Positions 41,712-50,741 of a DNA stretch of 64,000 nt are shown here, in pieces. This DNA is from Leptolyngbya sp. Cla-17 (lineage in GTDB: Bacteria > Cyanobacteriota > Cyanobacteriia > Leptolyngbyales > Leptolyngbyaceae). Numbering within the stretch: position 1 is the stretch's first letter; every line of letters starts with the position of its first letter. Location: the NCBI RefSeq assembly GCF_016807185.1, contig NZ_JAEVYN010000003.1, forward strand, positions 248,001 through 312,000, in the 5' to 3' direction. The notes beneath the pieces are model-generated. The model made no database searches. It was not told the origin of the DNA and saw nothing but the letters and a program-made list of their open reading frames with translations. The position numbers and the translations under genes were made by a program.

Positions 41712-44411
41712 ATGGCTCGAAAATACCGTTTCTCTTGGGATGCGTTTGGTGAAGGGACGGTAAAAGCGATCGCCCATGCAAATGGCTACTCCTCTCGTCT
41801 GGAGTCCGATCCACTAACCTGGCTGACCAATAAACATAGCCGCCCGGATGAATACTTCGTTGAGCGCATGAAGCCAACGCTAGAACAATGCTGGCTACCC
41901 GACTATTCTGGGACTCCTCAGCTTGTGGAGCAGCTAATTGACGCAGGCATCGGTCCACTCGGCAACCCCAAAACTCAAACGGATTGCGTTGCTTATGTCA
42001 GAAAATGCCGTAACTCCAAAACAGTGCGGCTGCGACTGTTGGAAGCAATGCTGCGCTACGGCGACCAGGATCGCCAACCGGATGATCCGCTTCTGTTTCC
42101 TACCGATGGCTCTGTGCCTCGTTTTGTCATTCTCGATCCAGCTAAACAGCCTGTAGATTCCCGTCAGCCCTACGATTATCAAAGCGAAGCCTGGGACAAA
42201 CTATCGGTCCATTTCGCAGAGTCTGAAGTGACCCAGGTTTTTCAGGGTCTTTTGGTCATGCCTACAGGTTCAGGGAAAACCTTTACTAGCGCTCGTTGGT
42301 TGATGCAGAACGTAATCAATCGTGGCTATCGTTTAATCTGGCTGGCGCATCGGCATGAATTGCTAGAGCAAGCAGCACGAGAGTTTCACAATTTGGCGAG
42401 CTTCGCAACCCACCTCGGAAAGCTGAGGGTTCGTATTATTTCCGGCATTCACTGCTCGACCACCCAAATTGATCCGGCAGACCACATCCTGATTGCCTCA
42501 GTCAGCAGCCTTGCCCGTCGCCCTGATCTGATTGATAAAATTCTTGCTGACCCCAAGAGCTTTCTGGTCATTGACGAGGCGCATCACTCCACAGCGAAAA
42601 GCTACCAGGCGCTGATTAACCGCTTGGGAACGATTGATAATCGCCGTATTTTAGGAATAACCGCCACACCGACTCGTACAGCAGAAGCTGAGCGAGGCAC
42701 CCTTGCCAAACTCTTTGGCAACCGGATTCTTTACGACGTACCCATCAAAACTCTGATTGAACGCCAGTTTCTGGCTCGTCCCTTACCAGTGCGGGTCGCA
42801 ACGAAGGCTGAGGTGGAGGCAGGGGTCACGCCGCAAGATGAGCAATTTCTCGCTCAATTCCATGACCTGAGCGAAGCTTGGCTCCAACGGATTGGTCATC
42901 TGGAAGAACGGAACCGCCTCATTGTCGATCACTACCTGCAAAACCACGAGAAATATGGCAAGACCTTAATTTTTGCGATCGATGTGTCCCATGCCGCACT
43001 CCTGACGGAACGGCTGCAAGCCAAAGGTATCAAAGCAGACTATGTTGCCAGCTATCGTCTTGACGGCGAACCAACCAACAATCGGGAAAGGATGCATCGT
43101 TTCCGTGACCCAGAGAGTGAAGACGCGATCGATGTGCTGGTGAATGTCCAGATTCTCACTGAAGGCGTTGATATTCCTGGCATCCAAACCATCTTTTTGA
43201 CTCGTCCAACGGTTAGTGAAATTTTAATGCGTCAGATGATTGGACGTGCGTTAAGAGGTGCAAAAGCTAGCGGAACGAAGGACGCTTACATTGTCTCGTT
43301 TGAAGACCACTGGGAACGCTTCCGCGAATGGCAAAGCCCATTGGCGCTAGTTCCAGATATTGTGCCTCCAGAGCCTGATGCTGAAAAATCTACAAAAGTG
43401 GTGACTCCAACATTGGTTTCGATGCTGCCCTGGGATTTAATTCGAGCAACAGCAGCTCGAATGGCGATGCAAGGGCGGGGCTTTGAGGCAGATGTCTTTG
43501 AAGCAATCCCACACGGCTGGTATCTGCTCTCCCGCGACCAGGATGGTGAAGATGTTTATCAGGTGATTGCCGTTTACGAGCATCAACATTCATCCTGGGA
43601 AGCACTGCTGAAGGATCTATGGGCACGGACTCAAGTAGCGCTTGCAACGATGCAAGCAGACACTCCCTTCGATGAATTCTTTTGTGATTCTGATTATCCC
43701 CTACCCTCTCAACATGATGTGCAAAAGGTCATCGAACATCGGCTAGCAGGTGGAGACTGCCCAGAGTATAACGACCTCGCCGATCGAGAAGCGTGCGATC
43801 CTTACTGCATTGCAAGCCGCATTTTTGAAGATGACTTAGGAGCCAAGGCACAGAATACTTTGACTGAGGAACGCTACACCGTTTTGGCTCAAGCGATTTA
43901 TCCTTCGCTCCGAGACTTTCGAGCCGCGATCGACGATGCTCTCTACGAAAAGCAACACCTAAACGCTAGTACTCGCTTTCAACGGGCAGTGCCAATTTTC
44001 CACCCTAGACCCGAAGAAACGCTACAACCGGGACCGCACCACAATTTAGACCATCAGATGGTGAAAGTGCTGGAGTTGGCTTCCGGCTTGCTAGGGATCG
44101 ATCAACCATTGCCTCAACGGCATTCTGTGGTGTGGACAAAGCGCTTAGTGAAAGGTTGGTATGGACAGGCTTACTGGGAACCCGGTCAGCCTCATGGGCA
44201 AGGTAAAATTCGGCTTAACCGCCTGCTTGATAGTCCCGATGTTAGTGAAGACGTGATTCAATATTTGCTTTGGCATGAATACTTGCACCTCTATCTGCAA
44301 CAGGGACACACCAAGACCTTTCGAGAGTACGAGCGTCGGTGGGTAACCTATCAAGAGTGCGATCGCTTCCTAGACAATCTGAATGAGCGCTTTGGCGTTC
44401 AGTTTTGGTAA
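41712..44411 (+). CDS. Superfamily 2 DEAH helicase fused to an HExxH metalloprotease-like domain
   Basis: The 899-residue protein has an N-terminal helical region (1-150), then an SF2 helicase: Walker A PTGSGKT at 184-190, DEAH at 288-291, TATPTRT, and helicase C motifs TEGVDIPGIQTIFLTRP and MIGRALRG. The last 60 residues carry YLLWHEYLHLYLQQGHTKTF, where His855-Glu856 and His859 form an HExxH zinc site as in SprT- or M48-like peptidases. ATG 41712 (MARKYRFSWDAFGEGTVKAI) is chosen; an upstream frame to 41658 adds 18 unlikely residues. It might unwind DNA and cut bound protein, but this is inference. Neighbours are the HIRAN gene and, 205 bp downstream, the RelE-UvrD fusion. Confidence 0.8.
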   Translation: MARKYRFSWDAFGEGTVKAIAHANGYSSRLESDPLTWLTNKHSRPDEYFVERMKPTLEQCWLPDYSGTPQLVEQLIDAGIGPLGNPKTQTDCVAYVRKCRNSKTVRLRLLEAMLRYGDQDRQPDDPLLFPTDGSVPRFVILDPAKQPVDSRQPYDYQSEAWDKLSVHFAESEVTQVFQGLLVMPTGSGKTFTSARWLMQNVINRGYRLIWLAHRHELLEQAAREFHNLASFATHLGKLRVRIISGIHCSTTQIDPADHILIASVSSLARRPDLIDKILADPKSFLVIDEAHHSTAKSYQALINRLGTIDNRRILGITATPTRTAEAERGTLAKLFGNRILYDVPIKTLIERQFLARPLPVRVATKAEVEAGVTPQDEQFLAQFHDLSEAWLQRIGHLEERNRLIVDHYLQNHEKYGKTLIFAIDVSHAALLTERLQAKGIKADYVASYRLDGEPTNNRERMHRFRDPESEDAIDVLVNVQILTEGVDIPGIQTIFLTRPTVSEILMRQMIGRALRGAKASGTKDAYIVSFEDHWERFREWQSPLALVPDIVPPEPDAEKSTKVVTPTLVSMLPWDLIRATAARMAMQGRGFEADVFEAIPHGWYLLSRDQDGEDVYQVIAVYEHQHSSWEALLKDLWARTQVALATMQADTPFDEFFCDSDYPLPSQHDVQKVIEHRLAGGDCPEYNDLADREACDPYCIASRIFEDDLGAKAQNTLTEERYTVLAQAIYPSLRDFRAAIDDALYEKQHLNASTRFQRAVPIFHPRPEETLQPGPHHNLDHQMVKVLELASGLLGIDQPLPQRHSVVWTKRLVKGWYGQAYWEPGQPHGQGKIRLNRLLDSPDVSEDVIQYLLWHEYLHLYLQQGHTKTFREYERRWVTYQECDRFLDNLNERFGVQFW

Positions 44412-44615
44412 AGGGCCGACGAGCCACTCCTGAGAAGTAGTGACGATTCACCGTGGAATGGCTTTACTGGAGAAGGACAGACTCAAAACATGGACGGAAT
44501 CATCTTTGGAAGTATGTTGTGACTGAACAAAAGAAGCTCAGTAGCCTCACAGTCACTTGTTTATCTTTGAGAGCTTGATTCAGCGCTACAAACTTCCCCA
44601 ACACCGTCTTAATTT

Positions 44616-46718
44616 ATGCCCTTCGAGATCATTCACAAACCCACCTTTACTAACCAACTGCTCGCCATCCCCAAAGAGCGAGTCATGCAGATCTTGGAAA
44701 AAATCGAGGTTTTACGGGATGACCCTAAGCCCCACGGCAGTCTGAAGAAGAAGCTATACGGGTACAAAGGCGATATTTACCGCCTGCGGTCTGGAGATTT
44801 CCGCATCATTTATACCTACGGTGATGGTTGGGTTGCTCTGCTTGGAGTTGATGCTCGTAAGGATGTCTATAAGGGTGACAAATTGATAGCGGAAGAAACT
44901 GAAGTCGATGTCGCTGCCTTTGCTAATCTTGAAGATTTGTTGACTCCGAACCGCTCTCATCCCCCAACCCCTTCGCCTATTTTGGGAGAAGGGGAGCCGG
45001 AGAACCTTTTACCTGTTGAGCTAACCGAGGAATTACTCGATCGCCTGCTCATTCCCAAAAGCTGTTTTCCTACTCTCCTGGCTTGTCGTACCCTTGATGA
45101 CTTGTTAGAAGCCGATGTGCCAGGGGCAGTGCGCGATCGACTTTTCGATTGCATTACGGCTCCCAATTTTGATCAAGTCCTCAATCAGCCCAGTTTTGTT
45201 ACGGGTAGCCCCGATGCACTGTTGCGCTTCAAAGAAGGGAATTTACTTGGCTTCCTGCTCAAGCTCAACCCTGAGCAAGAGAAATTTGTCACTTGGGCAA
45301 GTAACGCTACCGGTCCGACACTGCTCAAGGGTGGTCCCGGTACAGGTAAAAGTACGGTGGCACTTTACCGTACCCGTGAGATTCTGCAACAACTGCAAGC
45401 CAGCGGTGTCAGCCAGCCCCGAATTCTCTTCACCACCTACACGAACGCTCTTGTTACCTTCTCTGAACAACTGCTGCAAGAGCTTTTGGGGCAGGACGCT
45501 CAGTTTGTGGAGGTGAAGACCGCCGATGCCTTGATCTACTCATTGGTCTGCCACGCTACAGGAGCACCGAACATTGCGACCACTAAAGACCTGCTAAAGC
45601 TGGTGCAACAAGCCATACCCCAGACGATCGCGACCGTAGAGGGCAATGCGTTGCAGCAACAGGCACAGCGACTGATTCTGCAACGCCTGCAACCGGAATA
45701 CCTGCTGGAAGAACTGACCGAGATGATTGATGCCAGAGGCATTGAAACGCTAGAAGCTTACCGCGCCACCCCCCGCACAGGTCGCAGCCTGCCACTCAAC
45801 AAAGTGCAGCGGCAAGCCATCTGGCAACTGCGGCAGCACTGCGATCGTCTTCTTGTAGACCAAGGCATGGAAACCTGGGCACAGATGCGGAAGCGTGCGT
45901 TAGCTCTACTGCAAAACACTCCAGAGCCACTACTATATGATGCCGTCATCATCGACGAAGCCCAAGACCTTAGCCCGACTGTTCTACGTTTTCTGATCCA
46001 CCTCTGCAAGCAAACGAATCGCCTCTTCATTACCGCCGATGCCAACCAGTCCATCTACGGCAGCAGTTTCCGCTGGAGTGAAATCCATGAGTCCCTCAAG
46101 TTTGTGGGGCGCACAGGCATCCTCAAAGTGAACCACCGCACCACCCAAGAAATTGGCGAAGCTGCCTTTGCTTACCTGCAAGACGGCATATTGGAAGAAG
46201 ATGACAAGGAACGGTTCTATGTCCATACAGGTCCACCGCCAGCAGTTCGGGCCATCCCAGACCGTGCCTCTGAAGGCAGTCTACTGGCTCAGTTCTGCCG
46301 TACCGCCGCTCATGAATTTCGCTTAGGTCTGGGAGCCTGTGCGATCCTGGTGCCAACTGAAAAAGCTGGTAAAAACCTCACAGGACAACTAAACTATCTG
46401 AGCCTTGACGCGCGGTTTATGACCAGCAAAGACCTGGATCTCAGCTATAAAGGAGTGAAGGTGTTACCACTTAAAGGGGCAAAGGGGTTGGAATTTCCAA
46501 TCGTGGCGATCGCAGGCTTTTTGGAAGGTGCCTACCCGACGATCGCCAAAGGTACTGCACCAGAAGCGGTGGCGGAAATGATGACCCGTGAGCGACGCAC
46601 TCTTTATGTTGCCATGACAAGAGCCATGCGTGCCCTGTTGGTGCTGGTGCCTGCCAAGCAACCACCACCTCTGCTCCAAACATTCGATCCTCGCCTCTGG
46701 AACCTTGGCAACGCATGA
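44616..46718 (+). CDS. RelE-like domain fused to a UvrD-type helicase, coupled to drmA
   Basis: Residues 1-88 match the RelE/ParE fold: LLAIPKERVMQILEKIEVL, KKKLYGYKGDIYRLRSGDFR and GVDARKDVYK. After a linker, residues from about 200 form a superfamily 1 helicase: Walker A GGPGTGKS at 239-246, DEAQD near 448, ADANQSIYGSSFRW, and VAMTRAMRALLVL near the end. The stop TGA overlaps the drmA start as ATGA (46715-46718), so it is translated with drmA. RelE toxins cut mRNA at the ribosome; here the domain may bind nucleic acid or act as a nuclease. No antitoxin gene is seen in the 205 bp upstream. A related helicase with NERD lies at 2.5-4.4 kb. Confidence 0.82.
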   Translation: MPFEIIHKPTFTNQLLAIPKERVMQILEKIEVLRDDPKPHGSLKKKLYGYKGDIYRLRSGDFRIIYTYGDGWVALLGVDARKDVYKGDKLIAEETEVDVAAFANLEDLLTPNRSHPPTPSPILGEGEPENLLPVELTEELLDRLLIPKSCFPTLLACRTLDDLLEADVPGAVRDRLFDCITAPNFDQVLNQPSFVTGSPDALLRFKEGNLLGFLLKLNPEQEKFVTWASNATGPTLLKGGPGTGKSTVALYRTREILQQLQASGVSQPRILFTTYTNALVTFSEQLLQELLGQDAQFVEVKTADALIYSLVCHATGAPNIATTKDLLKLVQQAIPQTIATVEGNALQQQAQRLILQRLQPEYLLEELTEMIDARGIETLEAYRATPRTGRSLPLNKVQRQAIWQLRQHCDRLLVDQGMETWAQMRKRALALLQNTPEPLLYDAVIIDEAQDLSPTVLRFLIHLCKQTNRLFITADANQSIYGSSFRWSEIHESLKFVGRTGILKVNHRTTQEIGEAAFAYLQDGILEEDDKERFYVHTGPPPAVRAIPDRASEGSLLAQFCRTAAHEFRLGLGACAILVPTEKAGKNLTGQLNYLSLDARFMTSKDLDLSYKGVKVLPLKGAKGLEFPIVAIAGFLEGAYPTIAKGTAPEAVAEMMTRERRTLYVAMTRAMRALLVLVPAKQPPPLLQTFDPRLWNLGNA

Positions 46719-49700
46719 ACATTATCAAACTTCCAGCCACGCTTCCGGGGACTTTAGACCTGGTAGCGGTCAACCAACAGTTACGCGATCGTACAGCGCA
46801 ACTGGATTGGAGTGCTGTCGTTTCTGCCCCTGAGCCGCATCTCGCCGTGTTGCTGGCAGGGCTAGATCTCTCTGACGATACAGATGTTCTCGACTGCGAA
46901 GACAGCACCCTGTCCGACACGATCGTGAAGAAAGTAGTGCAGGTGCTGCAAGCCGCACCGAAACAGACCAAGAGAGTGAAAGCCGCAGCGCCCTCTGCTA
47001 AAGTAGCGCCTACGGTTTGGCAGCAACCTAGTCTGGTCGAACCTCAATTTGTGGCAACAACCCAGGGAGAGGGCGAAGGACAAGGCAAGTTAATCGAGAT
47101 GCAATTTGTGCCGGGGAACACCCAGGAAGCGCAGCAACCCGCTGTTGAAGCGGTTGCTAGCCAGGAGCAACCGCTACCGTCTGATCCTCCACCCATCTTG
47201 AAGCCACCGTCTCATTACCAAATCCGAGCTGAGTTAGAACAGGCAGTACTGGCGGATTTATTGGGTCCGGCGGGCGGGGAATACGAAGAAGTGGATGAAG
47301 CCCGAGTCAGCGATCGCTACCTGGTTGGCTTATTGGCTCCTCTCCACCGACGCAATCGTTCGGCTTTAAGCGAGGAACTGGTAGAACCAACAGACGAACT
47401 GGCTACCGCTAAAACGGGCACCGTGGATGAGAGCGCCGAACAGATCGATGAACTGGCTGTGGGTGGCACAGGGACGATCGATGATGGCACTACCGAAACG
47501 ACCAATCCAGTCAGCGAAACCATGTTCCCATCTTCGCTGGGCCTGAGCTTTTGCGTGAGCGGTACGGCTCCCGCCATCACCATCAAAGCGGGCTGGGGGC
47601 AGTACGAGCGTGCCAAAAGTGAAGCTATAGCAACGCCCACTGGCGCACCGAAAACAGTTTGGCGTAGGTATCCCGTCGTGGGGCAATCCCCACCGATACC
47701 GCTTCAAGCAGGTGACATTGCACCCTGGCGCATTGACCCAGACCGTGAGGTCTATGTGCGGGGGCAAATCCGTGCCTGTGACGATGACTGGATCATCAGT
47801 TTATTCCTAGTCAACGAACAGCGCGAACCGGAGCGTTCCCCTGATCAAGCATGGCTGTTTCAGCCCGAATTGAGCGTAGAAGCCGCAGACCTAAATCAGC
47901 GCGATATTTTCATCCGCAAAGCGCAGCAACGCTCAGTGGGTAAACTCGACCCGGTGCAGTACGCCGAAGAACAAGAAATGGCTATGCTCTATCGGCATCA
48001 GGTTGAATTTGCCGTGGGGCTTGGGACTGGTGTTCATGTAGAGTTAGCAGACGGCAGCACTGATCGTTCTGTGCGTTTGTGCACAAGGGTTGTGCCCACC
48101 TACGAAGTCCCTAAGACCGATGCGCCCACACCCGATGAGATGCCCGGATTAGCAGGACTCGTTCTCGATATGCAGGTGTTAGCCGAGGTTTCCCCGACCG
48201 CCCTGCTGGAGCAACTGAATCCTCTGGTCGCGGCCTATGCCGCTTGGATTGTTGAGCAGGCGGCTCGTGTTGCTGATGCCACTGCCCAACTGCAAGGCTA
48301 TGAGACGATCGCCCATGATACGTTAGCAAAGTGTACCCGCACCTTAGAGCGCATTCAGGCAGGTCTGGCCCTATTGCAGGCGGATTCACAAGCCCTGGAA
48401 GCGTTTCAGTTCGCCAACCGAGCGATGTGGCAGCAACGGGTGCATTCACTCTTTGCCGAACAGAAGCGCCGGGGCGAGGCTGTTGAACTAAACACCGTTG
48501 ATATTCCCAAAAATCGCTCCTGGCGACCTTTTCAGCTTGCCTTCATCCTGCTGAACTTACCCAGTATTACTGACCTGCACCACCCCGATCGCAGCCACGA
48601 AACCGAAGCGATCGCCGATCTGCTCTGGTTCCCCACCGGAGGTGGTAAGACAGAAGCCTATTTGGGACTGACCGCTTACACAATTGGACTACGACGCTTA
48701 CAAGGCACGATCGCCGGACGGTCTGGAGACGCAGGTGTGGCGGTGTTAATGCGTTACACCCTGCGCTTGCTGACGTTGCAGCAATTCCAGCGGGCCACAG
48801 CCTTGATTTGTGCTTGTGAAGCGATTCGTCGAGAGGATACTGCTAAATGGGGCAACGAGCCGTTTCGAATTGGCTTATGGGTCGGTCAAAAAACGACTCC
48901 CAACCGCACGGAGCAAAGCGAAGAATTCCTTAAGCAAAAGCTGGGACAATATCAGCCGACCAGCAGTGGCTCTCCCCATCAACTCACAAACTGCCCCTGG
49001 TGCGGCACCAAAATTGACCCCGGTAAGCAGCATATTAAAGTGGAGTCCTTTGCTAAAGGACAGGCGCGTACCCTCATTTACTGCGGTGACGCGCTCGGTC
49101 GCTGTCTGTTTACGCAAAAACAATCCCCAACCGAAGGCTTGCCCATTCTGGTGGTCGATGAAGAAATTTATCGTCGTCTACCGACACTGCTGATTGCCAC
49201 CGTTGATAAGTTTGCCCAGATGCCGTGGAATGGTGCTGTGCAAATGTTGTTTGGGCAGGTAGACGGCTACTGTCAACGACATGGGTTTGTCTCGCCTGAA
49301 ATCGAGGATTCGCCGAGCCATCCTGCCAAGTATGGTCAACCGCTGGCTAAAACCCTCCCTTCTAATCCCCTGCGGCCCCCAGATCTAATCATTCAAGACG
49401 AGCTACACCTGATCAGTGGACCGCTGGGCACTCTAGTCGGTCTCTACGAAACAGCAGTAGACAAACTCTGTTCCTGGACGGTGGACGGTAAAACAGTCCG
49501 TCCTAAAGTCATCGCTTCCACGGCGACCATCCGGCAAGCGCGTGACCAGATCCATCATCTCTTCCTACGACAGGTGCAGGTTTTCCCACCGCAAGGCTTG
49601 GATGTCACCGACAACTTCTTTTCCCTTCAACGCGAGCCTGGTGAAGAGTATCCCGGACGGCGTTATCTAGGTATCTGTGCCACAGGACGCAGGCTCAAAG

Positions 49701-50728
49701 CGGCTCTAATCAGAGTTTATACGGCGGTGCTTGCTGCCTCACAGGCACTTTATGGCAAATATGGCGAAGCGGCTGACCCTTGGATGACCTTGGTCGGCTA
49801 CTTCAACTCCATGCGGGAACTTGGTGGTACACGGCGCTTGGTGGATGACGACATCCAGTCCCGTCTGGGCAAGATGGATCAACGGGGGCTGGCAAAGAGA
49901 TCGCGCCTGGAAGTGAAAGAACTGACTTCCCGTATTGCTTCCACTGATATCCCTGTTGTGCTGGATGCGCTGGAAGTGCCGTTTAGCCCCAATCGCGACA
50001 AGAAAACCGATACGCGCAAACCCATTGATGTGCTGCTGGCAACCAACATGATTTCGGTGGGTGTGGATGTGCGGCGGTTAGGCACAATGGTGGTGACAGG
50101 GCAGCCGAAAACGACGGCAGAGTACATTCAGGCTACGTCTCGTGTCGGACGCGCTTTTCCTGGTCTTGTCTTCACAGTCTATAACTGGGCACGACCACGA
50201 GATTTATCTCATTATGAGCAGTTTGAACATTACCACACGACCTTCTACAAACACGTCGAAGCTCTCTCCGTCACGCCCTTTGCGCCTCGCGCGATTGATC
50301 GTGGGTTAGCAGCCTTGTTTGTCTCCCTGGTACGGTTGCAGGGCATCGAACTCAACCAGAATGATAAAGCAGGGCGGATCGATCGCAATCATCCGTACAT
50401 TCAGGCAGCCATCGAGACGATCGTGACACGAGCAGCCAATGTCGATGGTCTTAAAACCAGGGATTTGGTCAGGCAGTCCTTAGAAGCAAAACTCGACTAC
50501 TGGCTAGAGCAGTCAGACAACCTGCTGGGTGGAGCCGTGTTGGGCTACAAACCAAAAAAAGACGGCATCACGACTGGCTTATTGGCACAACCGGGACAGG
50601 GAGACTGGCAACCCTTCACCTGCTTGAATTCACTGCGTAATGTGGAGCCGACGATTGGACTCATTCTGGATGATCGCATTCCGGAGGATGATTTCCGCGC
50701 ACCTCAACCCATGCCCAGTTCACCCTGA
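46715..50728 (+). CDS. drmA: DISARM helicase-like protein DrmA
   Basis: DrmA is the large helicase-related core subunit of DISARM. The 1337-residue protein has an acidic, Gln/Pro-rich N-terminal part (about 80-170), a Walker A WFPTGGGKTEAYL (about 638-648), Walker B-like IIQDELHLISG (about 891), and helicase C motifs TNMISVGVDVRRLGTMVVTG and YIQATSRVGRAF (about 1135). A near-tandem repeat DELATAKTGTVDE / DELAVGGTGTIDD lies around residues 228-255. ATG 46715 overlaps the stop of the RelE-UvrD gene. drmB follows 13 bp later. It probably acts with DrmB as a DNA-binding complex that is the heart of the system. Confidence 0.93.
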   Translation: MNIIKLPATLPGTLDLVAVNQQLRDRTAQLDWSAVVSAPEPHLAVLLAGLDLSDDTDVLDCEDSTLSDTIVKKVVQVLQAAPKQTKRVKAAAPSAKVAPTVWQQPSLVEPQFVATTQGEGEGQGKLIEMQFVPGNTQEAQQPAVEAVASQEQPLPSDPPPILKPPSHYQIRAELEQAVLADLLGPAGGEYEEVDEARVSDRYLVGLLAPLHRRNRSALSEELVEPTDELATAKTGTVDESAEQIDELAVGGTGTIDDGTTETTNPVSETMFPSSLGLSFCVSGTAPAITIKAGWGQYERAKSEAIATPTGAPKTVWRRYPVVGQSPPIPLQAGDIAPWRIDPDREVYVRGQIRACDDDWIISLFLVNEQREPERSPDQAWLFQPELSVEAADLNQRDIFIRKAQQRSVGKLDPVQYAEEQEMAMLYRHQVEFAVGLGTGVHVELADGSTDRSVRLCTRVVPTYEVPKTDAPTPDEMPGLAGLVLDMQVLAEVSPTALLEQLNPLVAAYAAWIVEQAARVADATAQLQGYETIAHDTLAKCTRTLERIQAGLALLQADSQALEAFQFANRAMWQQRVHSLFAEQKRRGEAVELNTVDIPKNRSWRPFQLAFILLNLPSITDLHHPDRSHETEAIADLLWFPTGGGKTEAYLGLTAYTIGLRRLQGTIAGRSGDAGVAVLMRYTLRLLTLQQFQRATALICACEAIRREDTAKWGNEPFRIGLWVGQKTTPNRTEQSEEFLKQKLGQYQPTSSGSPHQLTNCPWCGTKIDPGKQHIKVESFAKGQARTLIYCGDALGRCLFTQKQSPTEGLPILVVDEEIYRRLPTLLIATVDKFAQMPWNGAVQMLFGQVDGYCQRHGFVSPEIEDSPSHPAKYGQPLAKTLPSNPLRPPDLIIQDELHLISGPLGTLVGLYETAVDKLCSWTVDGKTVRPKVIASTATIRQARDQIHHLFLRQVQVFPPQGLDVTDNFFSLQREPGEEYPGRRYLGICATGRRLKAALIRVYTAVLAASQALYGKYGEAADPWMTLVGYFNSMRELGGTRRLVDDDIQSRLGKMDQRGLAKRSRLEVKELTSRIASTDIPVVLDALEVPFSPNRDKKTDTRKPIDVLLATNMISVGVDVRRLGTMVVTGQPKTTAEYIQATSRVGRAFPGLVFTVYNWARPRDLSHYEQFEHYHTTFYKHVEALSVTPFAPRAIDRGLAALFVSLVRLQGIELNQNDKAGRIDRNHPYIQAAIETIVTRAANVDGLKTRDLVRQSLEAKLDYWLEQSDNLLGGAVLGYKPKKDGITTGLLAQPGQGDWQPFTCLNSLRNVEPTIGLILDDRIPEDDFRAPQPMPSSP

Positions 50729-50741
50729 TTGAGAGGATTCC

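Noticed and set aside
46471..46971. 166-codon minus-strand frame across the RelE-UvrD/drmA junction
   Set aside because: Antisense to two well-supported overlapping genes and rich in Ser/Arg/Cys; a shadow.
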